A DNA stretch of 64,000 nt from Haloechinothrix_A salitolerans (GTDB lineage Bacteria > Actinomycetota > Actinomycetes > Mycobacteriales > Pseudonocardiaceae). Every line of letters begins with the position of its first letter. Positions within the stretch are counted from its first letter, which is position 1. A program made the position numbers and the translations under genes. Location: assembly GCF_039544105.1 (NCBI RefSeq), contig NZ_BAABLA010000004.1, one strand, 5' to 3'. Shown here one piece after another: positions 26,324 through 35,307 of the stretch. The notes beneath the pieces were generated by a model, which saw only the letters and a program-made list of their open reading frames with translations, did not search any database and was not told the origin of the DNA.

Positions 26324-27652
26324 ATGACAACACCCGACCAGCAGGAACGCGGTTCCGAGGTCAGCGACGTTCCGCAGCGGGCGCATGGCCTCGGGACCTC
26401 GCCCGAGCCCGAACCCGACGTGGAGTTCCGCTCCGTCGACGACCAGTTGGCGATGGTGCTCGATGCCGCGGTGCGGCCGAGGCCGGTCCGGGTGGCTATT
26501 TCGGAAGCACAAGGGCTGCTGTGCGCGGAGGAGGTCGTCGCCGAGCACGCGCTGCCCGGCTTCGACCAGGCCGCCATCGACGGCTACGCGGTGCGCAGCG
26601 TCGACGTCAGGGACGCCGATGGGGAGAACCCGGTCGAGTTGCCGGTTGTCGGTGAGATCCAGGCCGGGTCACGGCAGCCCCGTCGGCTGCAGCCCGGCCA
26701 GGCGGTGCGAGTGGCGACCGGCGCGCCGCTACCGACGCTGGCCGACGCCGTCGTGCCGACCGAGTACACCAACGACCACCCCGCCGTGGTGTCGGTGTCG
26801 CGGTCGGTGCCGTCCGCGGCGTACGTGCGCCGGACGGGCGAGGACGTCCAGATCGGGGACGTCGCCGTCCGGAAGGGCGACATCATCGGCGCGGCGCAGG
26901 TCGGGCTGCTCGCGGCGGTTGGCAGGTCGAAGGTCCTTGTCTACCCCCGGCCGAGGGTGTCGATCATCTCGATCGGCGACGAGCTGGTCGACGTCGACCG
27001 CACGCCGGGTATCGGACAGGTCTACGACGTCAACTCCTACGCGCTCGCGGCTGCCGCGAAAGACGCGGGCGCCGAGGTCAACCGGGTCGGCATCGCGCCG
27101 AGTGGCGGACATCGGCTGAAGGAGGTCGTCGAAGGCAGGCTGTTGATGTCGGAGGTCGTTGTCGTCGCGGGTGGCACCAGCGGCAGCGCGGGTGACGACG
27201 TCGTGTCCACGCTGCGTGACCTCGGCCAGATCGACGTCACCCGGGTGGCGATGCATCCTGGCTCGTTGCAGGGCTTTGGCAAGCTCGGTCCGGACGCCGT
27301 GCCGACGTTCCTGGTTCCGGGCAATCCCATGAGCGCGCTCGTGGCGTTCGAGGTGTTCATCCGGCCGCTGATCCGTTCGGCGCGCGGCACTCGCAACCCG
27401 CATCGCAGGGTGATCAGCGCCCGGCTGCTGTCGCCGATCACATCGACGCGTGGGCGCAAGGGCTACTTGCGCGGGCAGCTGCTGCGGGACGAGAGCAACG
27501 GCGAGTACCTGGTGCAACCGCTCGGCACGTCCGGCACGCACCTACTCGCGTCGCTCGCCGAGGCGAACTGCCTGATCACGGTCGGGGAGATGCAGACCGA
27601 GATCACCGTGGGGGAGCAGGTGCGGGTCGCGTTCCTGGCGCAACGCGGCTAG
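26324..27652 (+). CDS. glp: MoeA/gephyrin-like protein, probable divisome protein Glp
   Basis: This 442-residue protein has the MoeA architecture. Domain I begins after a disordered N terminus of about 35 residues and shows ALPGFDQAAIDGYAVRS. Domain II has RRTGEDVQIGDVAVRKGD. The MPT-binding domain III has VSIISIGDELVDVDRTPGIG, and the C-terminal beta domain is MoeA_C-like. The active-site loop VVVAGGTSGSAGDDVVSTL departs from the canonical MoeA GGVSxGxxD pattern, which suggests lost molybdenum insertase activity. In Corynebacterium glutamicum the equivalent Glp binds FtsZ and the membrane protein GLPR. A GLPR/SepX homologue lies two genes downstream here, so a cell-division role is the better guess. 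Confidence 0.82.
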   Translation: MTTPDQQERGSEVSDVPQRAHGLGTSPEPEPDVEFRSVDDQLAMVLDAAVRPRPVRVAISEAQGLLCAEEVVAEHALPGFDQAAIDGYAVRSVDVRDADGENPVELPVVGEIQAGSRQPRRLQPGQAVRVATGAPLPTLADAVVPTEYTNDHPAVVSVSRSVPSAAYVRRTGEDVQIGDVAVRKGDIIGAAQVGLLAAVGRSKVLVYPRPRVSIISIGDELVDVDRTPGIGQVYDVNSYALAAAAKDAGAEVNRVGIAPSGGHRLKEVVEGRLLMSEVVVVAGGTSGSAGDDVVSTLRDLGQIDVTRVAMHPGSLQGFGKLGPDAVPTFLVPGNPMSALVAFEVFIRPLIRSARGTRNPHRRVISARLLSPITSTRGRKGYLRGQLLRDESNGEYLVQPLGTSGTHLLASLAEANCLITVGEMQTEITVGEQVRVAFLAQRG

Positions 27653-27665
27653 CGAAACGGTGATC

Positions 27666-28343
27666 ATGGCGCGACCCCTCTACCCGGAAACTGGATCGGG
27701 TGCCGCCGAGCGCAAGAGCCCTGGCTGGCCGGCACGGCTCGGGCCACTGCGAGTTCCCGCTGGGGACGTCCGGCTACGTCCGGTGCGCTACCGCGACGGC
27801 GGCGCGTGGCGACGGCTGCGGTTACGTGACCGCGAGTACCTGCGGCGGTGGGAGCCGAACGCTCCTGGAACCTGGGAGGAACGCCATGGGGTGACGGCCT
27901 GGCCGACGCAGTGGGCCGGGCTGCGCACGCTCGGCAGGCGAGGGGTGTGTCTGCCGTTCGCGCTGACCATCGACGGTGAGTTCGCTGGTCAGCTCACGAT
28001 TGGCAATGTCATCAGAGCGGCGTTGCGGTCGGCGTGGGTGGGTTACTGGGTCGACTCGGCGCATGCGTCGGGCGGTGTGGCGACGGCGGCGGTCGCGTTG
28101 GCCGTCGACCACGCCTTCGGGGACGCGGGCCTGCACCGGCTCGAGGCGACGGTGCGGCCGGACAACGTCGCCAGCGTGCGGGTGCTGACCAAGCTCGGCT
28201 TTCGCAAGGAGGGGCTGTTCGAACGCTACCTCGACGTCGACGGCGCGTGGCGGGACCATCTCTGCTTCGCCATCACAGCGGAAGAGACCGGTAGCGGGCT
28301 CGTGGCGCGACTCGTCGACGCGGGCAAGGCGGAGTACGTCTAA
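27666..28343 (+). CDS. RimJ/RimL-type GNAT acetyltransferase
   Basis: This N-acetyltransferase of about 225 residues has the GNAT core VRLRPVRYRDGGAWRRLRLR. The acetyl-CoA region YWVDSAHASGGVATAAVALA lies before HRLEATVRPDNVASVRVLTK and LGFRKEGLFERYLDVDG. The C-terminal part matches the RimJ type that acetylates protein N termini. ATG 27666 is preferred; GTG 27660 is two codons earlier. It lies in the galU-glp-rimJ-sepX block (Rv0993-Rv0996 order), 13 bp after glp. Confidence 0.82.
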   Translation: MARPLYPETGSGAAERKSPGWPARLGPLRVPAGDVRLRPVRYRDGGAWRRLRLRDREYLRRWEPNAPGTWEERHGVTAWPTQWAGLRTLGRRGVCLPFALTIDGEFAGQLTIGNVIRAALRSAWVGYWVDSAHASGGVATAAVALAVDHAFGDAGLHRLEATVRPDNVASVRVLTKLGFRKEGLFERYLDVDGAWRDHLCFAITAEETGSGLVARLVDAGKAEYV

Positions 28344-28507
28344 CCAGCGCACGGCGTTCTTTCCGCTATGCCCGGCTTGGGTGACCGTACTCACCCATCC
28401 TGGTGATGCCATTCCGTGATCTTGCGGCGTGGCTCCGCCCGATCCGTGTCCGCTGTGGCTAGCGTGGCGTCACGGGAAGCAGTTGTGCAGTCGGGGAGCC
28501 AGGAAAG

Positions 28508-29548
28508 ATGCCAAGCTCGTTGATCATCGTCGCGCTTGCCGCGGCATGGCTCATCGTGCTCGTGCCGATGGTCGCGCGGAAGCGGCAGGAGGTCGGGCAG
28601 ACGGCGGACGATGCCTTGGCATCACGGATCGTGCGGCGGGGGAGCGCGCGCGGCGATAAGCGGGAGGAGCACCTGATGTCCGGATCCGCAGCACACGACG
28701 ACCGCGCCGATGAGGTTCAGCGGGACGATCCTGTCACGTCCGGCGATGTCGAGGACGTCGGGGTCGCCCATGTCAACGCTGTGACCGAGCGTGACGGCGG
28801 CGAGGACGTCGACGCCGTTCAGGACGTCGAATACGTCGAGGACGTCGAGGACGTCGGTGATGAGCGCGACCGCTACGAGGACTACGAGGCCTACGAGGAC
28901 CGCGATCACGCGTACGACGTCCGTGACAGGGACTACGACGAGGAGCGGCGGGTGGAGCCGCCTCCCGCCCGCCGAGTGGGCTACCGGCCGGGCCGGGGTG
29001 GGTTCGACCCGGAGGCCGCCGAGATCGCGGCACGGGCGAAGTACGCCTTCCGGCAGCGGGTGGTGGTCGCGCTGCTGGTGACCGTGGTGATCAGCGCGGT
29101 CGTCGCGGGCGTCGTCCTGCCGATGGTGTGGTGGATCACCGGTGCGGCTGGCGCCGCCCTCGCGACGTACCTGGTGTACTTGCGCAGGCAGGTGCGGATC
29201 GAGACGGAGATCAGGCAGCGCAGGCTCGCCCGGCTGAACGCGGCGCGCGCGGGGTGGCGCGAGGACGACGACCACGACTACGACCCTCGCTATGACGAGC
29301 GGTACGAGCGCGCCGAGCCAAACTACGCGGGCTACGAGCAAGCGGAGTACGAGGACTACGACGCGGGCTACCGCGCGCGGCCGTCGATGAGCGAGCGCAC
29401 GATCCCCGGTGTGGAGCGCAAGCCACGTCCGCACTCGCGCATGCGGCACCGCAACACGGTCGTCGTCGACATCGACGACGAGGACCCGGCGTTCGAGCAG
29501 CTCGAACAGCCCGGTTCGCCGGTGTACCGGCGGGCGGTCGGCGAGTAG
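28508..29548 (+). CDS. sepX: SepX/GlpR-type membrane division protein
   Basis: This 346-residue protein has an N-terminal membrane helix (SSLIIVALAAAWLIVLVPMV). A long, strongly acidic cytoplasmic linker (about 70-145) is made of irregular DVEDV, DYEAYED and DRDYD repeats. Two close helices follow (about 184-222, VVVALLVTVVISAVVAGVV and onward), then a Tyr/Asp/Arg-rich tail ending near VVVDIDDEDPAFEQLEQPGS. SepX of Streptomyces and GLPR of Corynebacterium share this layout and link Glp to the FtsZ ring. The glp gene is 0.9 kb upstream. The ATG has a CAGGAAAG ribosome-binding site. Confidence 0.8.
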   Translation: MPSSLIIVALAAAWLIVLVPMVARKRQEVGQTADDALASRIVRRGSARGDKREEHLMSGSAAHDDRADEVQRDDPVTSGDVEDVGVAHVNAVTERDGGEDVDAVQDVEYVEDVEDVGDERDRYEDYEAYEDRDHAYDVRDRDYDEERRVEPPPARRVGYRPGRGGFDPEAAEIAARAKYAFRQRVVVALLVTVVISAVVAGVVLPMVWWITGAAGAALATYLVYLRRQVRIETEIRQRRLARLNAARAGWREDDDHDYDPRYDERYERAEPNYAGYEQAEYEDYDAGYRARPSMSERTIPGVERKPRPHSRMRHRNTVVVDIDDEDPAFEQLEQPGSPVYRRAVGE

Positions 29549-29574
29549 CGCGGTGCTGCGGCGGGCTCGCGGCG

Positions 29575-31494
29575 TCATTGCCGCGAGAGGGGACCCCGCC
29601 GCGCGAAGCCGATCATCGGTCCTGTTATGCTCGTTCCGCCGCAAGGGGCTGTAGCGCAGTTGGTAGCGCGCCTCGTTCGCATCGAGGAGGTCAGGGGTTC
29701 GATTCCCCTCAGCTCCACCTTGGAGGTCTTATTAGAACATGGGCCTGATTGAAGGTTCTGGAGTAGGACCGCCACGCTCGACATGGAGGAAAGGCCACTC
29801 GCTTGGCGGGTGGCCTTTTCGCTTTTCCGGGGCTTGGGGATGGCGGGTGCGGACTCGTGGTCGTATCGGGCGGGATCTCGTGTGTGCTGCAGGGCGTGGA
29901 GCTGCGCGAAGGGCTCGTGGAGGTCGCTGTCGGTGACGTGTTGATCATCGATGTAGAGGCGGTGGAAGATCGCCTGGTTGAGCATGCGGCGCTGCTGGTC
30001 GTTGCAGCGCCGGTAGAGTTCCTGGGGATTCTCCAGCAGCTTGAGGCTGGCCTCGATGAGTTGGGCGCTGTCGGTGAGATCGGCGGAGGCGGTGTCGAGC
30101 TGTTGGTTGAGCTGGCGTCGCCTGCGTTCGATGTCGCGGAGTTTGGTTTTGACCTTCGCTTGCGGGAGGGTGCCGTCTGCTGCTAAGTCGATCAAGTTCT
30201 CCTCCTTGGTATCGATGTCGCGGAGCTGGGCGGTGAGCTGCTGGTGCAGCAGTCGTGTGGAGGCTTCTTGCTCACTGATCACGGTGTCGATCTGGGTGCG
30301 CACGTCGGCGATGAACTCTTGGTTGAAGCGGATGGTGGCGTAGTGGCGTTCCACGGCATCCTCGATCAGTTCGACGTTGATGTGGGGCGCGTCGCAGATG
30401 TGGGATTGCCGACCGCGGCAGAAGAAATACAGGTACTCGGTACCTTTTGAGTTCACCGTGTGTTGGATGGTCATCCGTTGAGTGATGCCAGCGTGTCGGC
30501 AGCGGCCGCAGAACAGGGAGCCTTTGAGGTAGTGGTGGTGGACGCGGCGGCGTTCGTTGGCTGCGGTACGGCCGTCGAGGATGTCCTGGACGCGGTCGAA
30601 GAGGTCTTCGTCGATCAGTGGCTCGTGCCGACCTGGGAACTCTTCGCCCTGGTAGGTGACGTAGCCGATGTAGTAGCGGTCTCGCAGCATCTGCGAGAGC
30701 TTGTTGATGGAGACCTTTTTGGCGGGGTGCTTCGCGGTGGGGCGGGTGCGCAGGCCACGGTCGTAGAGTTCGTCGGAGAGCTCTTCGAGGGTGTAATCGC
30801 CGGTGGCGAACAGTTCGAAGCCGAGCTGGACGAATGGTGCTCGTTCGGCGTCGAGGATGATGGTGCGGATCTCGCGCCCCTCGGAACGGTCGATGTGGTT
30901 GAGGTAGCCAAGTGGGGCGCGCCCGATGGTGCCGCCGTTGCGAGCCTTTTGCGCCATCTTGTAGGCAATGTCGTCGCCCTGCTGGCGGGATTGGTACTCG
31001 TTGAAGGTGGCCAGGATGCCGTGCATGAGCTGGCCAACCGGGGTGTCGTCGATGGACTCTGTGGCGGAGACGAGTGTGACGCCGCGCTTGCGCAGGTCGG
31101 CCATGACGATGGCGTCGTCGTAGCGGTTGCGCGCCATCCGGGCGAGCATGTAGACGATGATGTAGTCGATATCGCCCTGGGCGCGGACCCGCGCGAGCAT
31201 CCGCTGGAACGCTTCGCGCTTGGACATCTCGGTGGCGGAGCGTCCGGGCTCGACGTACTCGTCGATGACGGTGACGCCCAGTTCCTCGGCTTTGCGCAGG
31301 CACGCTTTTCGCTGGGCAGGGATGGAGATGCCTTCCGGGTCGTAGTCCCTCTTGACTTGGCTTGCGGACGACACGCGAAGGTAGATCACGGCGCGAGTCC
31401 CGGGTTCGATGTCGGTTGCGCCTTCCGGGAGTTCGACCGGGACTGCGACGTCGTGTGCTAGCTCGTCATTCGAGTCGGCGTATGCGCTAGTCAT
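29575..31494 (-). CDS. Large serine recombinase (integrase)
   Basis: This serine recombinase of about 639 residues has catalytic Ser in RAVIYLRVSSASQ and the resolvase core down to RARNGGTIGRAPLGYL. A recombinase domain follows (LGFELFATGDYTLEELSDEL to DRYYIGYVTYQGEEF). A zinc ribbon (LFCGRCRHAGIT...FFCRGRQ) and a coiled-coil (about 430-530) complete it. The ATG at 31494 (MTSAYADSNDELAH) is chosen; an extra 49 codons upstream belong to the truncated copy region in another frame. The C terminus has no element-borne stop and reads through the antisense of tRNA-Ala, so the natural end may be set by the integration junction. It most likely integrates and excises the element. Confidence 0.88.
   Translation of the reverse strand: MTSAYADSNDELAHDVAVPVELPEGATDIEPGTRAVIYLRVSSASQVKRDYDPEGISIPAQRKACLRKAEELGVTVIDEYVEPGRSATEMSKREAFQRMLARVRAQGDIDYIIVYMLARMARNRYDDAIVMADLRKRGVTLVSATESIDDTPVGQLMHGILATFNEYQSRQQGDDIAYKMAQKARNGGTIGRAPLGYLNHIDRSEGREIRTIILDAERAPFVQLGFELFATGDYTLEELSDELYDRGLRTRPTAKHPAKKVSINKLSQMLRDRYYIGYVTYQGEEFPGRHEPLIDEDLFDRVQDILDGRTAANERRRVHHHYLKGSLFCGRCRHAGITQRMTIQHTVNSKGTEYLYFFCRGRQSHICDAPHINVELIEDAVERHYATIRFNQEFIADVRTQIDTVISEQEASTRLLHQQLTAQLRDIDTKEENLIDLAADGTLPQAKVKTKLRDIERRRRQLNQQLDTASADLTDSAQLIEASLKLLENPQELYRRCNDQQRRMLNQAIFHRLYIDDQHVTDSDLHEPFAQLHALQHTRDPARYDHESAPAIPKPRKSEKATRQASGLSSMSSVAVLLQNLQSGPCSNKTSKVELRGIEPLTSSMRTRRATNCATAPCGGTSITGPMIGFARRGPLSRQ
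29645..29717 (+). tRNA. tRNA-Ala (anticodon CGC)
   Basis: A 73-nt cloverleaf has acceptor GGGGCTG paired with CAGCTCC, an anticodon stem CCTCG/CGAGG around loop TTCGCAT, and T-arm AGGGGTTCGATTCCCCT. CCA is not encoded. It marks the boundary between conserved chromosome on the left and the integrated element on the right. Confidence 0.95.
29790..29819 (+). terminator. Terminator-like hairpin downstream of tRNA-Ala
   Basis: A 13-bp stem (AAAGGCCACTCGC against GCGGGTGGCCTTT, one G-T wobble) with a 3-nt loop is followed by TTCGCTTTT. Read on the plus strand it would end tRNA-Ala transcription. It also lies inside the 3' part of the recombinase frame. Confidence 0.55.
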
Positions 31495-31522
31495 GAAACT
31501 CGGCTCACTACGACGCGACCTG

Positions 31523-31735
31523 TCAGTCGGCTTCTTCGTCCTTCTTCGTCCCTGGTTCGACGTACTCGTCGATGAAGGCGATGCCCGGTTCCCTGGCTTT
31601 GCGGAGACATGCTGCCCACTGCGCTTCGCAGTCGTGCTCAATTTGACCTGCGGATGCCACGCGTAGGTAAAACACCGCGCGAGTCCCGGGCTTCTGCTCT
31701 ATCTCGTTGTTCGAGTCGGCGTTGGAGATGGTCAT
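31523..31735 (-). pseudogene. Truncated, catalytically dead copy of the recombinase N terminus
   Basis: The 70-residue product aligns with the recombinase start. It has PGTRAVFYLRVASAGQ against PGTRAVIYLRVSSASQ, then ACLRKAREPG, FIDEYVEPG and a stop. The catalytic Ser of the YLRVS motif is Ala. The rest of the catalytic domain, the recombinase domain and the zinc ribbon are absent. It has its own ATG with AAGAGGCG upstream and ends 28 bp before the real recombinase, so it may still be translated. It is either a duplication scar or a small accessory protein. Confidence 0.75.
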
Positions 31736-31811
31736 GGGCGCCTCTTCGCGCGTCAGATCTTCCTTCGTGCGATGCGGTGGTTGTTCGCGGTGAGGACTGG
31801 CCGCGGGTGAT

Positions 31812-32120
31812 TTAGGCGGCCCTGGGGCGACGAGTCTGCAGATCGGTGGTTGCTCGGCGGGATGCTGTGCGCTGGGCCTGTCGTGGTTGTTCGTCTGTCT
31901 CGTCCTGCCCGGTGTCGGCGGCGAGGCTGGCCATTACCCGCGCGAGCTTGTGCGCGTCCGGCGGGTCGTGCCGTTCACCGCGCACGATCACGTTCGTGGC
32001 GCCGGGCGCGCTTCTGCGCCGTCTCCTGGTCGTCCGGTCGCTGGTGTGCTGCTGAGGGAGGGGAACGATCACGGCTTCGTGTTCGCCCTCAGCCGGGAAG
32101 TGGTGGTTGTTCGAGGGCAT
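31812..32120 (-). CDS. Small basic protein upstream of the recombinase
   Basis: The 102-residue product starts MPSNNHHFPAEGEHEAVIVP with a TGGAG ribosome-binding site. It is rich in Arg and Gln with a central RTTRRRRRSAPGATNV segment and a helical stretch DAHKLARVMASLAAD. No family is recognised. Position and charge would suit a recombination directionality factor or other DNA-binding helper, but that is only a guess. Confidence 0.5.
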   Translation of the reverse strand: MPSNNHHFPAEGEHEAVIVPLPQQHTSDRTTRRRRRSAPGATNVIVRGERHDPPDAHKLARVMASLAADTGQDETDEQPRQAQRTASRRATTDLQTRRPRAA

Positions 32121-32617
32121 GTCGGATCTCCAGGACTGTCTTCTTGTCGGGTTCAGTTGCGCGCATCCCGGTCCCGGCGGAGCCGTCGTGTCGGCACGCC
32201 GGAGCGGCACCGGCGCGGCTGAACGCCGTGAACGATCACGTTCCGACTTGCGCCTCCGGCACCCCATCGCTTTCGCGGCACCCTGCTCGACGTTCCGGCG
32301 TTGTTCTCGTGGCGAGACTCGGTCGGAACTGTAACGCCGGCGCGTCCTGCGACGCGGCTCGATTCGACCGTGTCGTCTTGTTTAGAACTATTGACGTATG
32401 TGATCGCTACATCTTTTTTGCAGTGTTTATCCGGGTGCATGAGGACACCTCTGTGGTCGTGGGTCATGGCAAGCGCATTGGTCGGGCGGCGCAATTGACT
32501 ACTCGGCTCCATGTCCTGGGTATTTGGCGGCGGCCTCATGTCGGATGCCGACAGGGATCGGCATTGCAGCTTCGGCACGTGGGGCGCGGTCGAGTCGAAG
32601 TGGGCTCTGCCGCTACG
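32121..32617. other. Non-coding gap with an AT-rich core
   Basis: No convincing gene lies here. Around 32385-32445 the base composition drops sharply in GC for this genome, which suits a promoter for the minus-strand recombinase operon. The frames that cross it have poor codon character. Confidence 0.5.
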
Positions 32618-32722
32618 TCATGCGGCGCTCTCCATGCCGTCATCGATGTCGTTGTGAGCATCTTCGGAGGCGAGGCTGGCGAGATCGTCCAGCAGAAGGC
32701 CTACGGCGTGGGCGGCCTGTTG
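32618..32722 (-). pseudogene. Severed 3' end of the cytosine-5 methyltransferase gene
   Basis: Joining this strand to the methyltransferase across the IS (removing 32723-35328) continues motif X: GNGVVPQQ then AAHAVGLLLDDLASLASEDA and onward to a TGA at 32618. This is the original last 34 or so codons, cut off by the IS21 insertion. Confidence 0.8.
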
Positions 32723-32843
32723 TGTCAATGGCCGTCCAGTGTTCCCCGTGGGCGGTCGTTGAAGTTCCCCGCTGGTGGTCGTGGTTTTCCCCGTTGGTGG
32801 TCGTGGTTTTCCCCGTTGGTGGCCACGTTTTTCCCCAGTGTGG

Positions 32844-33638
32844 TTAGGTCAGCGGCGTCACCCCCTTGCCGTTGGTGGCTTCGGCGAGGCGGAAGGATTC
32901 GCCGCTGGTGACGCAGACGTGGGCGTGGTGTAGCAGCCGGTCGACGGTCGCGGTGGCCAGCGTTTTGGGCATGATCTCGTCGAAGCCTGACGGGTGCAGG
33001 TTCGATGAGACGGTCAGGCTGCGCCGCTCGTAGGCGGAGTCGACCAGTCGGTAGAAGCCTTCGGCGGCATCCGAAGAGACGGGCAGCATGCCGATGTCGT
33101 CGACGATGATCAGATCAGCCCGGGTGAGCCGGGTGAGGGCTTTGGCGAGGGTGTCGTCGGCGCGGTGGCGTCGCACGAGGGCGCCGAGGTCTTCGATGGT
33201 GAACCACGCGACGGCCATGCCCTGGTCGATGGCGTGCTGACCGAGGGCCTCGCAGAAGTGACTCTTACCAGTACCCGAGGGCCCGCAGACGCAGAGGTTC
33301 TCCCGCCTCTGGACCCATTCCAGGCTGCGCAGGGCTTGTTGGGTGGCGCGGGAGATGCTGCTGGCGCTTTCGTCCCACACGTCGAAGGTTTTGCCGCTGG
33401 GGAAGCCGGCGCGTTTGCGGCGGGTGCGTAGCGCGGCGGCGTCGCGGCCGGCGGCTTCCTCGGCCAGCAGCACCCGGACGACCTCGGTGGGGTCCCAGCG
33501 TTGCGCCTTGGCGGTGGGGATCACCTCGGCGAGGGCTTTGCGCAGGTGCGGCAGCTTCAGCCGACGGGACAGGGCGGTCACCTCGTCGAGCGGGTCGCCG
33601 GTGGGCGCGGCCACGGTCGTCGGCTCGGTGGCCGTCAT
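32844..33638 (-). CDS. istB: IS21 helper ATPase IstB
   Basis: This 264-residue AAA+ ATPase has Walker A CGPSGTGKSHFCEALG and Walker B LIIVDDIGMLP, then DSAYERRSLTVSSNLHPSGF (sensor region). It assists IstA in target choice. Its ATG overlaps the istA stop as ATGA. Full length; both IS genes look intact. Confidence 0.93.
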   Translation of the reverse strand: MTATEPTTVAAPTGDPLDEVTALSRRLKLPHLRKALAEVIPTAKAQRWDPTEVVRVLLAEEAAGRDAAALRTRRKRAGFPSGKTFDVWDESASSISRATQQALRSLEWVQRRENLCVCGPSGTGKSHFCEALGQHAIDQGMAVAWFTIEDLGALVRRHRADDTLAKALTRLTRADLIIVDDIGMLPVSSDAAEGFYRLVDSAYERRSLTVSSNLHPSGFDEIMPKTLATATVDRLLHHAHVCVTSGESFRLAEATNGKGVTPLT

Positions 33639-35173
33639 CAGCCCTCACCTCCCTGTGGGGTGCCGAAACCGTGCCAGGCGGCCGTGCCGGGCTGCAGCGA
33701 GTGGGTCTCACTCGCCCGCGTCGACGACCCGCTATCCCCGCCGTGGGCCTGGTAGTCGAGGATCGCGTCGAGGTCGTCGTGGGCGAAGCGTCCGGCGACC
33801 GCAGCGGTGCCCAGGGCTCGGTCGACCGCTGCGGTGCCGTGCAGCTTGGCCAGGGTGACCGCGTGCGCCATCTTGGCGCGGATGCGCATCACCCCGGTCT
33901 CGGCGGCCTCGCTGACCCAGGCGGCCGCCCCGTCACCGAGGGCGAGGAAATCGGCCTCGTCGCGGGTGCGGGCGCTCGGCTGCCGGTGCAGCGGATCACT
34001 GTGGCGGGGCGGGTAGTGCTCGTCCTTAATGGACGGATGCAGCCGGCTGGCGCGCTGGTGCCGGGCGATCTCGGTGGGGCCGTCGTCGCCGACATGGGTG
34101 ATGACCAGTTCGTCGCCGTGCCAGCGCACCCAGACCCGGGCGTCGATGAGTTGGTGTGGCACCGAGTAGCGGGCCCCGTCCACGCTGATCGTGGCGTCCC
34201 ACATCACCCGTCGGGTCTGGCCCAGCGCCGAGGCGTACGGCTCGGCCGGCAGCCGGTGCAACCGGGTCCGTTCCTCGACCAGCAGTTCAGCCGGAACCCG
34301 CCCGGTCGCCCGATGCACCCGGGCGTTGACCGCGTCGCAGAACTCGCGGCACGCACCCTCCAACGCGCCGAAGCTGGGATAGTGCTCGCGCAGGTTGGCT
34401 TCGGTGGGCACCAGATCGGCCTTGGCGATGCGCACCGTCGCCTCGCTGCCGCCCTTGGACTGCGGATCCGCCGGCAGACACGTTTTGACCGTCATCCCAT
34501 AGTGGCGCGAGACCGCCACGATCTCCGGGTGTCGCACCGCCAGCCCGGCGACATGTTCGCTGGTCACCGTCTTCTCGTTGTCGGTGAGCACATAGGTAGG
34601 CACCCCACCCAGGCGGCGCAGCGTCGCGTCCAGACACCCAGTCACCGTCGCCAGGGTGGTGTCCCAGGTCGGGATCACCACCCGGAACCGGGACCAGGCC
34701 AGCCACGCGCACCACAAGAACGTGCGGCGTCGGCGGATGCGAGGCCCTTCGGCCCAGTCGAATTGCAGCCACAACCCCGGTTCCGGGATCCAGGGGCGAA
34801 ACACCCTGCGATGCCTGGCCCGCCACGCCCGCTTGACCTGGGCCACCGCCCGTCGCGTGGTGCGCTGCGAGCCCTCATAGCCCATCGCGACCAGCTTGTC
34901 GTGCACCACATCGGCGCGGATCTTGCCCCGAGACCGGTCCACCCACTCCTCGACCTTGTCCACGAACGGATCGATCAGCTGGGCGGCCCGCATCCGCGCC
35001 GGCGCCTGCCCCAGGCCGCGCCGCTCGACATAGCGACGCACCGTGTGATGATCACACCCGGCCAGCTCGGCCGCCGACCGATAACTGCCGGTCAGGTCGT
35101 AAGCCTCCAGAATCTCCATGATCTCCTCCGGTGACTTCAACGTCTCCTTCCTCCCAAGACCGAACACGATCAT
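33638..35173 (-). CDS. istA: IS21 transposase IstA
   Basis: This DDE transposase of about 511 residues has an N-terminal helix-turn-helix (SPEEIMEILEAYDLTGSYRS) and a catalytic core with WLQFDWAEGPRIRRRRTFLW (first Asp), PTYVLTDNEKTV (second Asp) and KGGSEATVRIAKADLVP (Glu). The ATG at 35173 is used; the in-frame extension covers the IS terminal repeats and is unlikely to be coding. It is translationally coupled to istB. Confidence 0.9.
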   Translation of the reverse strand: MIVFGLGRKETLKSPEEIMEILEAYDLTGSYRSAAELAGCDHHTVRRYVERRGLGQAPARMRAAQLIDPFVDKVEEWVDRSRGKIRADVVHDKLVAMGYEGSQRTTRRAVAQVKRAWRARHRRVFRPWIPEPGLWLQFDWAEGPRIRRRRTFLWCAWLAWSRFRVVIPTWDTTLATVTGCLDATLRRLGGVPTYVLTDNEKTVTSEHVAGLAVRHPEIVAVSRHYGMTVKTCLPADPQSKGGSEATVRIAKADLVPTEANLREHYPSFGALEGACREFCDAVNARVHRATGRVPAELLVEERTRLHRLPAEPYASALGQTRRVMWDATISVDGARYSVPHQLIDARVWVRWHGDELVITHVGDDGPTEIARHQRASRLHPSIKDEHYPPRHSDPLHRQPSARTRDEADFLALGDGAAAWVSEAAETGVMRIRAKMAHAVTLAKLHGTAAVDRALGTAAVAGRFAHDDLDAILDYQAHGGDSGSSTRASETHSLQPGTAAWHGFGTPQGGEG

Positions 35174-35307
35174 TCGGCCCCAGGAGACCGTGACGCACCC
35201 ATACCCGCGCACGTACGACACGGCCACAGCGGGGAGAAATCTGACCGCCACTGGGGCGATCCCACGGCCATCAACGAGGAAGAAAATGGCCACCTACGGG
35301 GAGAATT

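Noticed and set aside
30460..31461. 333-codon plus-strand frame across the recombinase
   Set aside because: Antisense of recombinase domains; no similarity.
32153..32578. 141-codon minus-strand frame in the AT-rich gap
   Set aside because: Mixed composition, no ribosome-binding site, crosses the likely promoter of the recombinase operon.
32774..32818. Short direct repeats considered as an iteron origin
   Set aside because: They are the multiple terminal repeats of the IS21 element, matched at its other end.
33671..35134. 487-codon plus-strand frame across istA
   Set aside because: Antisense of the transposase catalytic core.
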